Under the pieces are notes generated by a model that saw only the letters and a program-made list of their open reading frames with translations, ran no database searches and had not been told where the DNA came from. From assembly GCA_016508695.1 (NCBI GenBank), contig VNKQ01000002.1, forward strand, positions 1,178,001 through 1,242,000: a DNA stretch of 64,000 nucleotides, in the 5' to 3' direction. Numbering within the stretch: position 1 is the stretch's first letter; each line of letters opens with the position of its first letter. The translations under genes and the position numbers were made by a program. This DNA is from Hyphodiscus hymeniophilus (taxonomy: Eukaryota; Ascomycota; Leotiomycetes; Helotiales; Hyphodiscaceae). Positions 33,160 to 45,673 of the stretch are shown piece after piece.

Positions 33160-35027
33160 CGGTGTTTGAAGAACTGTAGACTGAATCGAGTATCGCAAAT
33201 GACAGCCTCCTGAGCTTGATATGCAGTCTTTTGTAAGAGGTCGTCCTCTGAGCTGTGAGGATTCTACACGTCTGAGTGTGTGTGGCTTGGATAATGCTTG
33301 GCACAACGTGAAGCAAGGGGCTTGTAGGAGGCTTGGCTAATCACTGTAAACAGAGACCTTCAAAAATACTGGGGTTTCGGGCATCCAGATGTGTGGATTC
33401 CTCGTGCTCAAATGATACAAATACTTAAGATCGCTTGCTCACGGAGTCGCTCTTCAGGATCCAATCTCTCGAGGACCACGAACAGCTTAACACATCCGAC
33501 ACCTCCCATGGACGCACTTCTCGAAACAACGAGAATCTTTCGTACGGACTCTGGGTATGAGTCACCTTTCGCAGACTTTAAGTTGCCAAGATCTTGTAAA
33601 GTAATAAATCGCGCTGCTCCAAAAAAATTATGAGTCTCGTAACATCTTAGATATGGTACGGCAAAATACTGCTGTTCCGCGTGTAGCCCCTGAAATTGCG
33701 GCGTCACTACATACTCGTAATTTGCCGCGCTTGTCCGTGCGTTGGTGCATTGAGGAAACATCTTCTCATCCTCGAACAACTCTCAGATCTTAGTACGACA
33801 AAAGCGCAGGATGCGAGAGCATACCGACTCCATTTCATACAATGTTGCCACATGAACAGAGATGACCCCTCGAGACTCGCGCACCCCGCTGTCTCACCGT
33901 TATTCTCTCCTTACATGCCTCGTCCGGAATATCTACGACGGTTTGAATTATGGAATGGGACTGCTGGCTGGCGTCTTTGTGCCATCGGGTACGACTTTCT
34001 CAGGCTTATACGCCTTTTTGAGAATATTCTGTGGCAGTCACCACTCTGAATACGCGGAATAATTTTCTGTGGAGGGGAACTTGGTTGTACGCTACTGCTA
34101 CCTTGGCTGTTAGCCCAGCATGGCGTCGAGTCCTTCGAGGGAAAGCGTCTCAAAAGGATAATCGGTGTCTGCAGAAGGAGAAGACTTTGGGGGGCTAAAT
34201 CTCCGTATATCATTTCTGCCTTCAGTAAGTGCAAAGAAGGGGCAAGGAGCACTTGACTTTTGCCAGGGTCGAGTAGGTGACTTCTCCATCTGATCGCGAG
34301 ATATCGTGTTGTTTAAAATGCTTTTCTCGGTAGGCTCAAATGAGTCGCGCCTTAGTGGGCAAAATCATCCTGCACCTTGACTCGCCACAGGAGGCTCCTC
34401 GTGGAATAAAGCAATCACCGTATATGGTAACTCTCACTGGAGTCGCTAGCTACGGGGCGCAAGCCATTATGCAGACGAGGCCTGCACAGTCATAAGCGAA
34501 GCGTAGATCGTCCCCTGCGATTCTCCAATATACGGCACCTGCAGATGATGCTTATGAACGTCTCCCCATTTGCGCTCTACCCTTGCCCAGGCCCTTCCTT
34601 CAAGTCCTCATTTCATAAGATGGTGCCCTTGAAATAGATTCACCCGGTAAATCCGGTAGTTGGAAACCCCCTCTCTGGAGCTCGTTTTCCTTCCTTTTAT
34701 CTGTGTTCCTTTCAGGTCGATTCTTACGTATCGCAATAACTGTCTTCGATTGGTGCATAGAGATCTGAGTTTTCAGGACTCTACCTGTACGAATCTTTTC
34801 GAACAGCTCCAACAAGATCCTGCAGCCGGATTGGATTATTGCGAAGCTCCTTGGCTTCGTGGAACAGTTTCCGCCTTATCAAGTCAGGCAAGCCAACGAG
34901 AAAATCTGGAGCTCTGACGAGCTTCCATGAGCGAGATCTCAGTAAGCTTACAACGAACAGAGATGAGACTACGACTCGCTGTAATCCAAGATACTTTTGA
35001 AGGATAAAACGAACTCAATATCCTACC
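33160..35027. other. Intergenic, no gene seen
   Basis: 1.87 kb upstream of the BRE4-like gene. Several 60-120-codon frames on both strands overlap each other without start, splice or domain support. Confidence 0.4.
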
Positions 35028-38000
35028 ATGTCGCAATCCAAGGCAGCGCGAGTATGGAAGAAAATGATGGATAAACTTGGATTGAATGTCCCAACGTTGT
35101 TGTTGATGGTCAAGTATGGCAAATGAACTTCCAAACTTCCTCTGAGACCACAGGATACCAGCAGACTAACATTTGAGCTTTAAGAGGTGCTATTGCACCA
35201 ACTATTGGCCTTGCCATGTGAGTTTTGCGCCCTCGATTTTGCGGATCAAAGGTCATTGACTCGTCGAAGATATCAAAATAGCAGCGTCGCGGGACGATTC
35301 ACAACAATCGGGTATCTCATCCCAATAATGTCTATATTGACGGTTCCTGTACTTCCTCGAGCAAGATTCATTCAGAACTTTTTGGTCACATGTGTAGGTA
35401 TCCTACATGCACACTATCAACCGGCCCTAACTGACTTGTTACATCTTGAAGCTTCTGGTCTGTCTGGCGGCTGCGATATCTCTATTAGCTATGTGGATTT
35501 CAACCAAGGCTCGAGCCAATACAACTCATATTCCAAAGCCATCAACAGCCCAAGGCGCCCCTGTTCCCGGTGCTGAGGTCTCCCCTTATAATGCGGCTGC
35601 AAGCGTAAACATGGCATTTTGGCTATTCTTCGAAGTATGGATTATAAACACGTTAGTCAAGCTTCCTGATGGTTTTGCTAGAGGAATTTCTAACGTGTAC
35701 AGGTTTCGCGCCTACCGACCTCAATATTTCCTCCCTTCAATCGTCTGCTCAATTTTCATCCAGATCACCTCGACATATGGAGTGCTATTTGCGACAATGG
35801 AGCAAGTCGAGTCCCTAAGTAAAAATAAGTTCTCTTCTCTTTACAAATTGGCTTATATTTTTAGTCACTCGCGTTCTTGAATCGTTCTTCGCAGGCTTCG
35901 CGATATCGGCTGCTGTCAGCTTATTCATTATCCCAATCACCTCGAGAACTCTCATATACATGCTCATGACTGGCGAGATTCATGCTTTGAAAAAGATCCT
36001 CGAAGTGCATAGTCAGTATATGCGGTCTCTACCAACACGAGACTGGTACGGAGAGAAGAGCTCGTCCAAAGAGTCCGATAGCGGAATGGAGTCTGATGGC
36101 AAAAATTCTTCACGGACCACACCTTGGCCAGAAGCTGATACTTTGAAGTCTGTGACGAGTGGAGTTGCGGAAGTTCAAGTCAAGATACAAGCAGAGCTTC
36201 GATATGCAAAGCTCGAAGCTGCTTGGGGCAAACTACGTGGGAAGGACATTTCGACTATCACTCGCTTATTGAAGGGAATCTTGGTGCCAATTTTGGGGAT
36301 GGAGTCCTTGACGGACGTCACAGATCGCATTGAGAAACGAGGTGGCTGGGGGGTTTTACGGCTCCCGAAGACCGATCATGGATTGACGGAAGCAGAGTTC
36401 GTGGCTCTCGAGGAGAAAGAAAAGCAAGAATGGAATTGGATCTTTGACAAATTACAAAGGCCCGTTCACAAACTCCAACAAGCAATGATCGAGGGTCTGG
36501 ACCATTGCTTGTATACTCTCGAATTTGCGAAACGTCCAAAGGACCACGCCAATATTGATATTGAGGCCAGTCCTTCGGGATCTTATTTTGTGGGAAAAGC
36601 ATTTGCTCCCTTTTTGGAGAGCAAGATCCAAGAGTTTCTTAGCAATCGCGAGAACTTTCTCAAGGAGTGGTGTGCCTTCAAATGCTTGGATTATCCGAAG
36701 AGGGATGGAGTAGAGCCTTCTGAATATCCACTACATGAGCGACATCAATCGCAATTGTATCTCGTACTTGATGTAAGTCATGATTGTCCGCGGAGGAGAT
36801 GATGCTGAAAATTCTCAGCTAGAATACTCGTTCATTATGACTGCCAGAGGCGTCCTTGATTTCGTCAAGTATGCCGATTCGAAAATCGCCGACGGTACTA
36901 TGGCAAAGAATCGTTTCATCTACCCAACTTGGAGACAACTTAAGCAATGGTTCTGGGATGCCTTGTCTCGCGAAGATGGCAATCTAGACTATCAGGCATA
37001 CTCTACCAGGTCTGGTTCTCCCATAGTTCGCCTCACCGACGCGATTCCCATCGAGAAAGACCCTGAGCATCTCCCTCCTGTCACCGCCTGGGAGAAGTTC
37101 ACAGATCACTTTCGAATCATTCCGCGCTTTTTCGGCTCTGCAGAGTCTACCTTCGGGTTTCGCGTGGCTACGGGTACCATGTGTATTGCGATCGTTTGCT
37201 ATTTGAGGAATTCCCAAGAGTTCTTTATCCAGCAGCGCATTATTTGGGGGTCTATAATGGCAAGTGTTCTACTTTCATTGAGTTCTGTCTTCATCCTACT
37301 CCATAAGTTTTGAGAGGGCCCTATAACACTTCGAGATTGTCCTGGGGATATCGGATTCTTGGAGCCTTCTATAACTGACTTGACATTTCGGGATCAACAC
37401 TGACTTGAGGTTATTGCAGGTCGCAATCAGCATGACCCAAACGGCCGGGTCCGGTATTTATGGCCAAGCCGTTCGATTCGGCGGAACTTGCATCGCAATG
37501 GTCGCATCTTACATCATTTGGTACTTGCCTGATCAACACACTGCTGGCATAATAGTCTTCACCGGAATCGCAATGTTCTTTTATCACTACCCGTTCATCA
37601 AGAACCCTGCCGATCCTGTCATTCCGATGATCGGGATGGTCACAGTGGTCCTGATCGTGGGATACGAACTACAGGTCAAGCAAATTGGTGTTGAAATATC
37701 AATCTCCAATGGACAGGTCTACCATCCATTGTACGAACTCGCTCCATACCGACTTGCTGCTGTAAGTGGGGGTGTTGCTATCGCCTTCCTCTTTACATAC
37801 TTTCCATCAGTGGACACGGCCAGAGCCAAGCTCCGGAATGATTTAGGTGCAGCTGTCTATCTCATGAGCAATTATTACAGTTCGGTTCACCAAACAGTGT
37901 CATTACGAATCAGAGGTGCAGAGGGGGACATGGGAGACAAAACGAGCACGGGGAGAGTACTGCAAAAGGCTCGAACCCAAATCTTTGTCAAAGAGCTCAT

Positions 38001-38622
38001 TCTGCTTCAAGGGATGAAGCAGCACTGCAAGTTTCTTGCTTGGGAACCCACATTTGGAGGGAAATTCCCACGAGCCACCTATGATAAATTGCTCGACCAC
38101 ACGCAAAAGTCAGTCTGCAGCCTTTCCGTTATTCCCTAACTGACAGGATGTAGCATTCTTCATTTTTCGACGATGATATCCTATGTCACCGAAACTTTTA
38201 AAGAATTTCCAACCGAGGTCGATACACAGATCACATCCGAATCGTGGATGAAGGACTTTAAGGAACTCATTGCGTCTTTGCAGCTTACGTCGCAGAATGT
38301 TACCTCCCTTCTTTCCATCGTCGCTGCTGCGATATCAACCGGCAGACCACTACCGCCCTATCTCAAAGCCCCCAAGCCAGTGCGCCTGAGTCAGTTGCTG
38401 GAAAGTATGGACGCCGATATCCTCAGTCCGCGACACGTTCTTGAGGCTGGATATGCTGCATTTGCAGTGATGCAAGTGGCGACGTCTATGCTCGGTGACG
38501 ACCTCGAAGGATTGCTTGAAGAAACGAAGAACCTCGTTGGTGAAGTCAAGTTCGGCATCGAAGCCCCCAGAGTAGACGGCGTAAGTTCGGCTCACTTAAT
38601 GATAGGCGAAAAGCAAGATTGA
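35028..38622 (+). CDS. BRE4-like membrane protein (ER transporter 6TM N-terminal / aromatic acid exporter type)
   Basis: Nine exons: 35028-35113, 35185-35217, 35270-35393, 35452-35651, 35703-35818, 35865-36772, 36819-37259, 37420-38108 and 38154-38622; 1021 residues. An N-terminal multi-span block (GAIAPTIGLA, GYLIPIMSILTVPVLPRARF, CLLVCLAAAISLLAMW, YFLPSIVCSIFIQI) is followed by a large cytosolic region. A second FUSC-like membrane block follows (QQRIIWGSIMVAISMTQTAG, IYGQAVRFGGTCIAMVASYI, AGIIVFTGIAMFFYHYPFIK). This is the layout of fungal BRE4/DUF2421 proteins, linked in yeast to brefeldin A sensitivity and related to bacterial aromatic-acid exporters. Intron 7 appears to use a GC donor (GCAAGT). 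The substrate is unknown. Confidence 0.85.
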
Positions 38623-39633
38623 AGGCGGACGGAAGGACCATGATTTCCAAGAGATTGGATTCACATGCAAATGCATGTACGGTGTAAGCTACATCGAAAG
38701 GAAGAAGTCGATGTTCAGAAGCGATGCGGGTCTCTGTCAGAGCTGCTGGATGGCTTCCAACCATGTCACTCTGCCTGTACTGTACTTAAATAGCCTCAAG
38801 ACGACATTTTTGTGTGCAGCTATTTCATGATAAGTAGCACTCCGTGATTGGGTATAGTCTTGCCTTCAAGTACCTGTGGACTTCTCGCAACAGTCCACTC
38901 CAATTCGCCTTCCAGGAACACCTCTCTCGCCGCCCCCTTCATATGACCCTTTCCTCGGATTGGTAGCATCCAAAGCTCAACTCCCCAACAGGCGTATGCT
39001 CATGCGCGCCCGAATAAATACCATCCTCACAACTGATAATAATGTTGCGGAAGCCAATCGACGGGATCTGCCGCATGTGCAGAGAAGATGGGAAAGGCAA
39101 GCAGCCATTTTCATGAAGAAGCGAGCAACTCTGAATATATCCAAACTACTTCGCATACCACCTGTCGTGCTTCTTCGACGTGTGTCATTCCCATGTCGCC
39201 AGTGAATGGAGAGGGGATGGGATATCAGAGTTGTTGTGAGAATCAATTTGAGGGTTTTCCATTGATAACCAAACCGGATCAGTTGTTACCACGTAGCATA
39301 CGCCACCCTCGCTCAAACTTACATAGTAGTGTACAGACCTCCATTGCAGTACAAGTCTCATAGTTCACGCCCTCAGTCAAGTTCCAATCCATTAGCATAT
39401 TTCCATAGTCACCCGAAAGATACACAAAAGAAAGCCATCCAACGTGGGGCACGATATGGACAGTCAGAATCGAAACGGGTATTATACACGTGTAGTAAGC
39501 CCCCATGCAACCACACCACGTTGAAAGGCTCATCAATCGTAATGCAGGGCTTTTCCTCCAACCACACAATTCCATCATCTCCTTTTTACTACCAAGTTGA
39601 GACAATCCAGGACCTGTATTCTGTCAGAATGAT
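38623..39633. other. Convergent intergenic region
   Basis: 1.0 kb. A plus-strand frame (about 38890-39205) reads protein-like (IRLPGTPLSPPPSYDPFLG, RRWERQAAIFMKKRATL). It lacks an ATG and a convincing upstream exon, so it is not called as a gene. Confidence 0.35.
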
Positions 39634-41123
39634 TTAAGGAGACAGGAATGGATATCCTACTCCTTCGGCAATTACACCTTGATTATAGAGATGCTTGCTG
39701 ATTCCCTTTACCAACTCCATTTGTTCTTCTGGCGTCAGGCCCGTGATGGCAGTTTCGATCACACCGCCAAGCGAGACTTTATACACAGCGATAAAGCTGT
39801 GGTAGTACATGTATGCGAAGAATCCCATAATGAACTGGCAGTCCATACGATCTGTAATCCCTCCGTGGCCGGGGATTGAATCACCAAAATCCTTGATCTT
39901 GAAGGTACGTTTGAGACCTGAAGCAAAGAAACCTCCGAATGGAGCAATAAGTGAGGCGAAGGTTGCGAAGACGAGGATGTGCACTTGCATTGGTGCCATA
40001 GAGAAAGATTTTGCGAATGGGAACCAGATCGGAAGGTTGTAGGTATGTGCAATGAAAACGGGGTTGGGTGTGCATTGAAGGCTGGTCCAGATGTTCGCTC
40101 CAAGATCCTGGTGCTGTTAGTATTTGTGAGTGTGACTGAAACGTGGTCCTTACATTGACAGGGCAAATGAAATACTTGTATCTCATCAAAACATTGGTCA
40201 TTCCCACCCCAAAGATCACTGTTAAGAACCATGCTCCCACAAACCCTTCTACGGTCTTTTTTGGTGACAGCTTGATAAGCTGTGTTCTGCCAAATGTAAT
40301 TCCGCAGATGTAGGCAAAGATGTCATTGCAGATGACTAGGGAAACCGGGAGAAAGAACCAGATCATGCCTTCAAAGACGTTGTTCATAATGAAATGTGCC
40401 TGGACCACAATCAGGTATAGAGCCATGTGTGTCCATGCAAACTGAGTGAACTGGAAGCGGTAGTGTCCGGCTTGTAAAGAGGCAACAAAGAAAACGAATC
40501 CTGTTGAAAATTAGCCCCTGAGCATCCCCCCAAAGTCATCCAATTTACCTATGACATATAGCATGAAGCTAATGAACCGGTGATGCGTTGCAAATGGAAG
40601 TAAGACCTTGTCTACCAGCACTATGTGCTTGAAGTAGTAGATGACGCTTTCTCCATAGAGAAAATACATCGTCGTTGCCAACCAATACCAATTCAGCGAC
40701 TTTGTGAACCGCAATCGTCTTGCTCGACTCGGAACGTTCGCAATCGCAATGACCTCTTTGAATGACACTATTTGCACTGCGGTTACAACCGCGATGATAT
40801 AAATATGGCCCATAAACATGGCCCCAAAGAACGCGCCTATCATCACGAACGTCCATATCGATCTTGTGATGAAGGTCTGCTTCTTCTTCTCGTATTCGGA
40901 AACCTCTGGCAGCTGCTACTCCCGGAATCCATTAGCAACTGTTCTGCGCTCTGCACATATCAGGAGATCTTACTTCTGCTCCGTTTCCAGCTGTCGTAGG
41001 AGATCCGGGCTGAGATGCCGCCTCGCTGATATCTGAGAAGCTACTCCTGCGCCCGTCCACACTCGAAGAGTATCCATTGCCGTTTCTGTGATTGAATTTG
41101 ATACCGCGACGTGGTTTAGCCAT
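39634..41123 (-). CDS. CDS1: Phosphatidate cytidylyltransferase (CDP-diacylglycerol synthase)
   Basis: Exons 41123-40974, 40915-40549, 40500-40154 and 40107-39634 (introns 58, 48 and 46 bp) encode 445 residues, close to yeast Cds1. The family signature is complete: SGLKRTFKIKDFGDSIPGHG followed by GITDRMD. Eight or so membrane segments include MIGAFFGAMFMGHIYIIAVV and WFFLPVSLVICNDIFAYICG. The conserved ITFGRTQLIKLSPKKTVEGF and a short hydrophilic Ser-rich N-terminus are present. The enzyme makes CDP-diacylglycerol from phosphatidic acid and CTP in the ER, feeding phosphatidylinositol and phosphatidylserine synthesis. It faces the checkpoint gene across a 652-bp spacer (41124-41775) in which no feature is seen. 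Confidence 0.95.
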
Positions 41124-41775
41124 TTTGAAGGCTGTCTCTGCCCAACCCGGAGATCCCTTTTCTTCCCGTCAAATTTGCAGTTTGATTGCGGAGCGGCGGA
41201 AAGATACTGGTGGTGCGCTTTCCTACGCAGTCATGGAGCTTTGTGGGTTATATGTACAGCTTCGTACGTCGGAGCGACAGTCAAAGGAGTGTTAGATAAG
41301 ACGTTATCGTTGAACATGTGTTGATCGTATCAAGACCTCGAGGCGCGAAGTATGTTTGCGGTCTTGGCTCTCCGCTGACGTCGGAAATGGAGCAGCCTAA
41401 TAATTTTCTAAAGGGGTCGCTGGGCAAGCTTGCCAAAGTCGTCGCAACGATCTCGACGTACTTAATTTAGTCACAAGAGAAAGAGAAAAGGGGTCCTCAA
41501 GACTTCAGGGCTCACGAAAGTTCTTCTGTAGACAATTATTTGCTTATATAAAATTCCGAATCTAACTTTGTCATTGCAACTCTGATTGTCTTGGTGCAGA
41601 TCATTTCATGTGCTGGACCAGTAGAGAATCCCACCAAGCTTGTTACAGCACCGGCGGGCGGCTAACCGTGGCAGAATTTCAACGTGGAGAGTGGTAGCGT
41701 GGATTAACGCGACCTCGATATATTGTTTTTACGGATAGCAGCCGAATTTGTTTATTTTAATCATGAGCTCATGGG

Positions 41776-44166
41776 ATGGCTGGATTCGCAGATGGGGAGA
41801 ACAACTTCTCCGATGATGATCTCGATGATCTCCCTGCAAATGCCTTGCAGGAACTCGAGAATAATGCCATTCAATTCACTCAAGCAGCAACGCAAGCCCA
41901 ACTGAAAGCCCCACCTTCGTCCGACTATGGGGACGAATTTGACGACGAGGATCTTGATAATGCAGTGGTCATTGACGAAGCAAGAAGTGCGTCAGCAGTC
42001 AATCCGATTTTAAAACGTGCACCTCAACACCAAGTTGCCCAGCGTGAACATTTTCGACAGCAGCGATATGGAGCTCCCAGCATTCTAGACAATCGACTAA
42101 GACCTGCTCCTCCTACCTTCAATCAACCAAATCGAGACCGACCTTCTGTGCCGTTACATACTCAACAACATGAGTCAATGTTGGCAGAACAGGGCAACCT
42201 GCCTGAGCCCGGGGACAATAAGAACGATCTACAGAATCAGATCGAAGAGGTATGTTAGTCTTCACAGGGCCAGGCAGAGCTGATATTGGCAAAGTTGATA
42301 AAGGAACGGGATGGGCTGCAGGAAGATCTCAATGCAAAAGCGGGCGAAATTGCGATTGTCCGAAATAAGCAGGACAAGGCCGCCAGGGAACACGAAAGGG
42401 AGATAATTACATTGCGGAAGCTTCATGAGGAAAAATTAGCAAAACAACAAAGGGCACTTGAGACAGCACGTATTGCTCAGCAGCAAGCTGCGACTGAGCG
42501 AGAGTTTTTAAAGCAAGATCTATCCGAAGAAGCAGAAAGGGTACGACGGCTGAGGGCAAAGGAAACTACAGAGAAGAAGGAGAGTCTTGGGCTTATCACA
42601 CCCAAGAAAAAGAAATCTCTCCCACATCGAGATGGCTTTGATGATGACGAGATCCAAATTGTGTCCCCTTCGAAACTTTCGCCCTCGAAATTTCTCAAGA
42701 AGCCTGGGACCCCGAGCAAGGCGGCAAAGCGAAAACGGAAAGCTGTTGACAGTCCAATCGCTCCGTTGGAGGTCGTACAGTCAGAAGAACTGCGCCTAGA
42801 AGATCCTAAGCAGAACACACCAGTACTAGATGAGGCAATTCTGGCAAGGTTGGCGATTCAGGATGGCCGTTTTGATGTGAGATCATGACATGCATACTCA
42901 TGAGATTCTCCAACTAATTTTGCCAGTTCGTTAGAACAATGCTAGATCATCGACCGAAACGAGGCCATTTAAGGACGATCGAGGAACTTGGCAAATATGC
43001 TCTACCATCCGCCCCGGAGGAGTCCTTACAAGCAATCATTTTGGGGAGCCTGCCGTCTTTAGGCCAGAAGAAACCAGTGTCCGAACTCCCAGCTGAGTTT
43101 TGTGAGCTTCTGATATCGTTGTGGGCTAAGTGTGTGGATGAGAAAGAGAAATACGTGAGACAAAATCTTCAAATTGCACTAGCCTTACTGACTGTTCAGT
43201 ATTCACCAATCTACCTCTTTGTCGACATGTTGACACATGCCTTAGAGTTGAAAACAACATCAATAGCACCTCATATCATGGATACGCTTGTTCCACTCAC
43301 TCAAACTACGATCGATCTCGTTGCGATCTCTCGATTCAAGAACAGGAAGCCTCCCGAAGACCTTGACAAAGCCATTGACTCCTGCACCTGTCTAGCTCTC
43401 CTTCATTTGGAGGCTCTTGGATGCATGTCGGAAGAGCAGCACATTGTCCATTTCTGGAATTTGATGCGTTGGGATTTCGTTTTCACTATGCTTAGCAACA
43501 ACCATACCCCTCTTGACTACGAGATCATGTTGAGCATCCTCTCCACTGGCGTCCTCAGAGACAGTTTTGGGCCGATTGCTCAAGACGGATATGAGCTCTG
43601 GATCAGCCATATTATCGACCGCCTCACCTACCCTCTTCATGAGATTCCGCCAAAGCCTCTCTCCCATGAGAAGATTGAATCATCTCAGCTTCGGGGACTG
43701 CAATTGCAGATTCTGCATCTGATGACTGGAATGACTCGGTCTCCATATTCTAGCATGGCGCTTGCGTCGCACCAAAATGCCATTGCGAGGCTGGTGATCT
43801 TGATGAGCGACGAATTCGACACACTATACGACTATAAGTCTGGCCACGAGGATAGGTAGGTTCTTGTTACTCGAGTGATGATTGCTGACTTTCGGAAGTG
43901 CCCAAATCATTACGATGTCATTGAGACTTCTCTATAATCTCATCACGACCCACGAAGCAACGGTCAAAGTCTCCGAAAAACTTTCCGTTATATCCGGTGG
44001 TATCCAAAAATACCAACTCTGTCTCGCGAGACTGACTTTCTTCGATGATGGCGTATTAGAGGCTGGCATTGGAAGTGATGCTCCTATGCTGGCACTTGAG
44101 TTACTTGAAGGTGTTGTAACTATGGAAGAGGCCGATGCCATTCACGAGGCTTTTCCTAGTATCTAG
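41776..44166 (+). CDS. uvsD: DNA damage checkpoint protein, UvsD/Rad26/ATRIP family
   Basis: Exons 41776-42249, 42295-42876, 42927-43855 and 43899-44166 encode 750 residues. The acidic opening FSDDDLDDLPANALQELENN, then AIQFTQAATQ, is that of fungal UvsD. A coiled coil follows (QIEELIKERDGLQEDLNAKA, EREIITLRKLHEEKLAKQQR, EEAERVRRLRAKE), then basic patches and an all-helical C-terminus (FRTI-type start FVRTMLDHRPKRGHLRTIEE). ATRIP binds RPA-coated ssDNA and recruits ATR/UvsB kinase. Intron 1 is 45 bp, a multiple of three, and carries an in-frame TAG. Ending it at the AAAG acceptor (42294) gives the smooth join QIEE-LIKERDGL with a GCTGATA branch site. Confidence 0.85.
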
Positions 44167-45673
44167 TGATGCTGTCGTTGAATTCTGGTGTATGTATATA
44201 TGGTGATTCACTATGAATATAGATGATATGGATGCATTAAGGATGGTATGGTTTGGGGCTGGCGTTGCAGTCATAGCATCAGCATAATCATGCAATATGA
44301 AGTACGTTCGTATATCCCTCTCACGTTTAAGGGGAATTCCTGGAAGTTTGTTAGAGTCCATATACTCCTTTGAGAGTTTTCACAAATGCATTGATTCATA
44401 TTTAGCAAAATAGCGGGAGAAAGTTGGGGAACATCAATAGTATTGTCGAAATATATTTGTTGCAAAACACGAGCCTCAGGGAGGATATCAGGCTTAATCC
44501 TGGTGTAGAGAAAGGAAAATGTATCGAAGATTTAGAGCTACTGCTAATCGCCGAGTAGCACATCCGAAGTCAACCCTTCTAGAGTGTGGAGCTAGAAGTC
44601 TATATCAACGTTCTGGAACGATGATACGTTGAGAGATGAGACGTGAACTTTGCCCGTGGTCGTCACAATGCTATCGTCCGCCAGTTTGACGCGAGTACAT
44701 GACTGGGGGCTTCTGACAAATCTAAAAGGCCTTCCCACTCGGTGATTCGACAATAAAATTTTTCCTCCCGTACACAAGCTTCGTTTTGAGCCTATTCCAT
44801 TCCAAAGATCGCTGGGAGCCTCGATCCGACCAGTTTCTGTGCAACATTGACGCATTAAGAGAAAATGATTATATGTGAGAATTGGAAAAGTTTTGGGAAC
44901 AATGGAGTAGAGAGCAAACTAAATCTACAAGCTGCACTGGTTGAGCCTTATGATTCAGAACGGGGTCATCCTACGATTCCTACCTACCTATCTACCTGCC
45001 TACTAAGCAGAAAGGCTGAAGGTAAGTCTCTGACGAGACCATGAGATGAATGAAGTTAGAGAAGAGAAGAAGAGGAACGGGAAACAATATTACCAATGAT
45101 GCACATCGAGGTCTGCTAAGACGGTCACCTGATCGTCGATACTCGTACATAAACCATCGAGAAGCCAAGACGCCACAATACTCGAGTATGAAGCTTGCAT
45201 GAAAGTACGCGCCTAAGAGAGAAATAAACAAGCTACTAATACAAAGCTTTCCCATCTTCACACAGACTGGGGGAAGACGCCTGGCCACTGGATGAGAGTT
45301 TCAATTGCTCGATTTCGAAGCTTCTTCTCGAGGGTGTGTACTTTTCAGACGTTTTGAGAGGTCAATGGGAAATCAGAAAGGTGCGGGCTGAACAAATGGC
45401 TTTCTCCTGATGCTTCGATGGTTTCGCAGCCATTGCTATCGTTACTGGCCTCGTTCACGTCGTTGTCGTCGTCATTGTTGACATAAAATCTCATCCAACA
45501 GTTCCTACCGCAATACCAACTTCCCCACAAAGTCCGAATAAGTTAGTGCGTACCGAGCTTCTCGGTCCTCGCTGACATGAAACCGACCGTCCTACAACAC
45601 TGTTCTGATATTCGAGATGATAAAGTGCGTTCGAACCAATCTTTATGTATTGTCATAGCAGGTAGTCTCAAGT
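44167..45673. other. 1.5-kb intergenic region
   Basis: No gene is supported. A short tetranucleotide-like tract (CCTACCTACCTATCTACCTG) lies at about 44980-45000. Several small frames on the minus strand have no features. Confidence 0.4.

Noticed and set aside
38876..39205. Protein-like plus-strand frame after the BRE4-like gene
   Set aside because: Begins with GTG, has no ATG, and no splice junction links it to the upstream gene.
42250..42267. 18-bp GT-AG interval as an intron in the ATRIP gene
   Set aside because: Far below the size of any other intron here. The 45-bp option to 42294 has a branch site and gives a better join.
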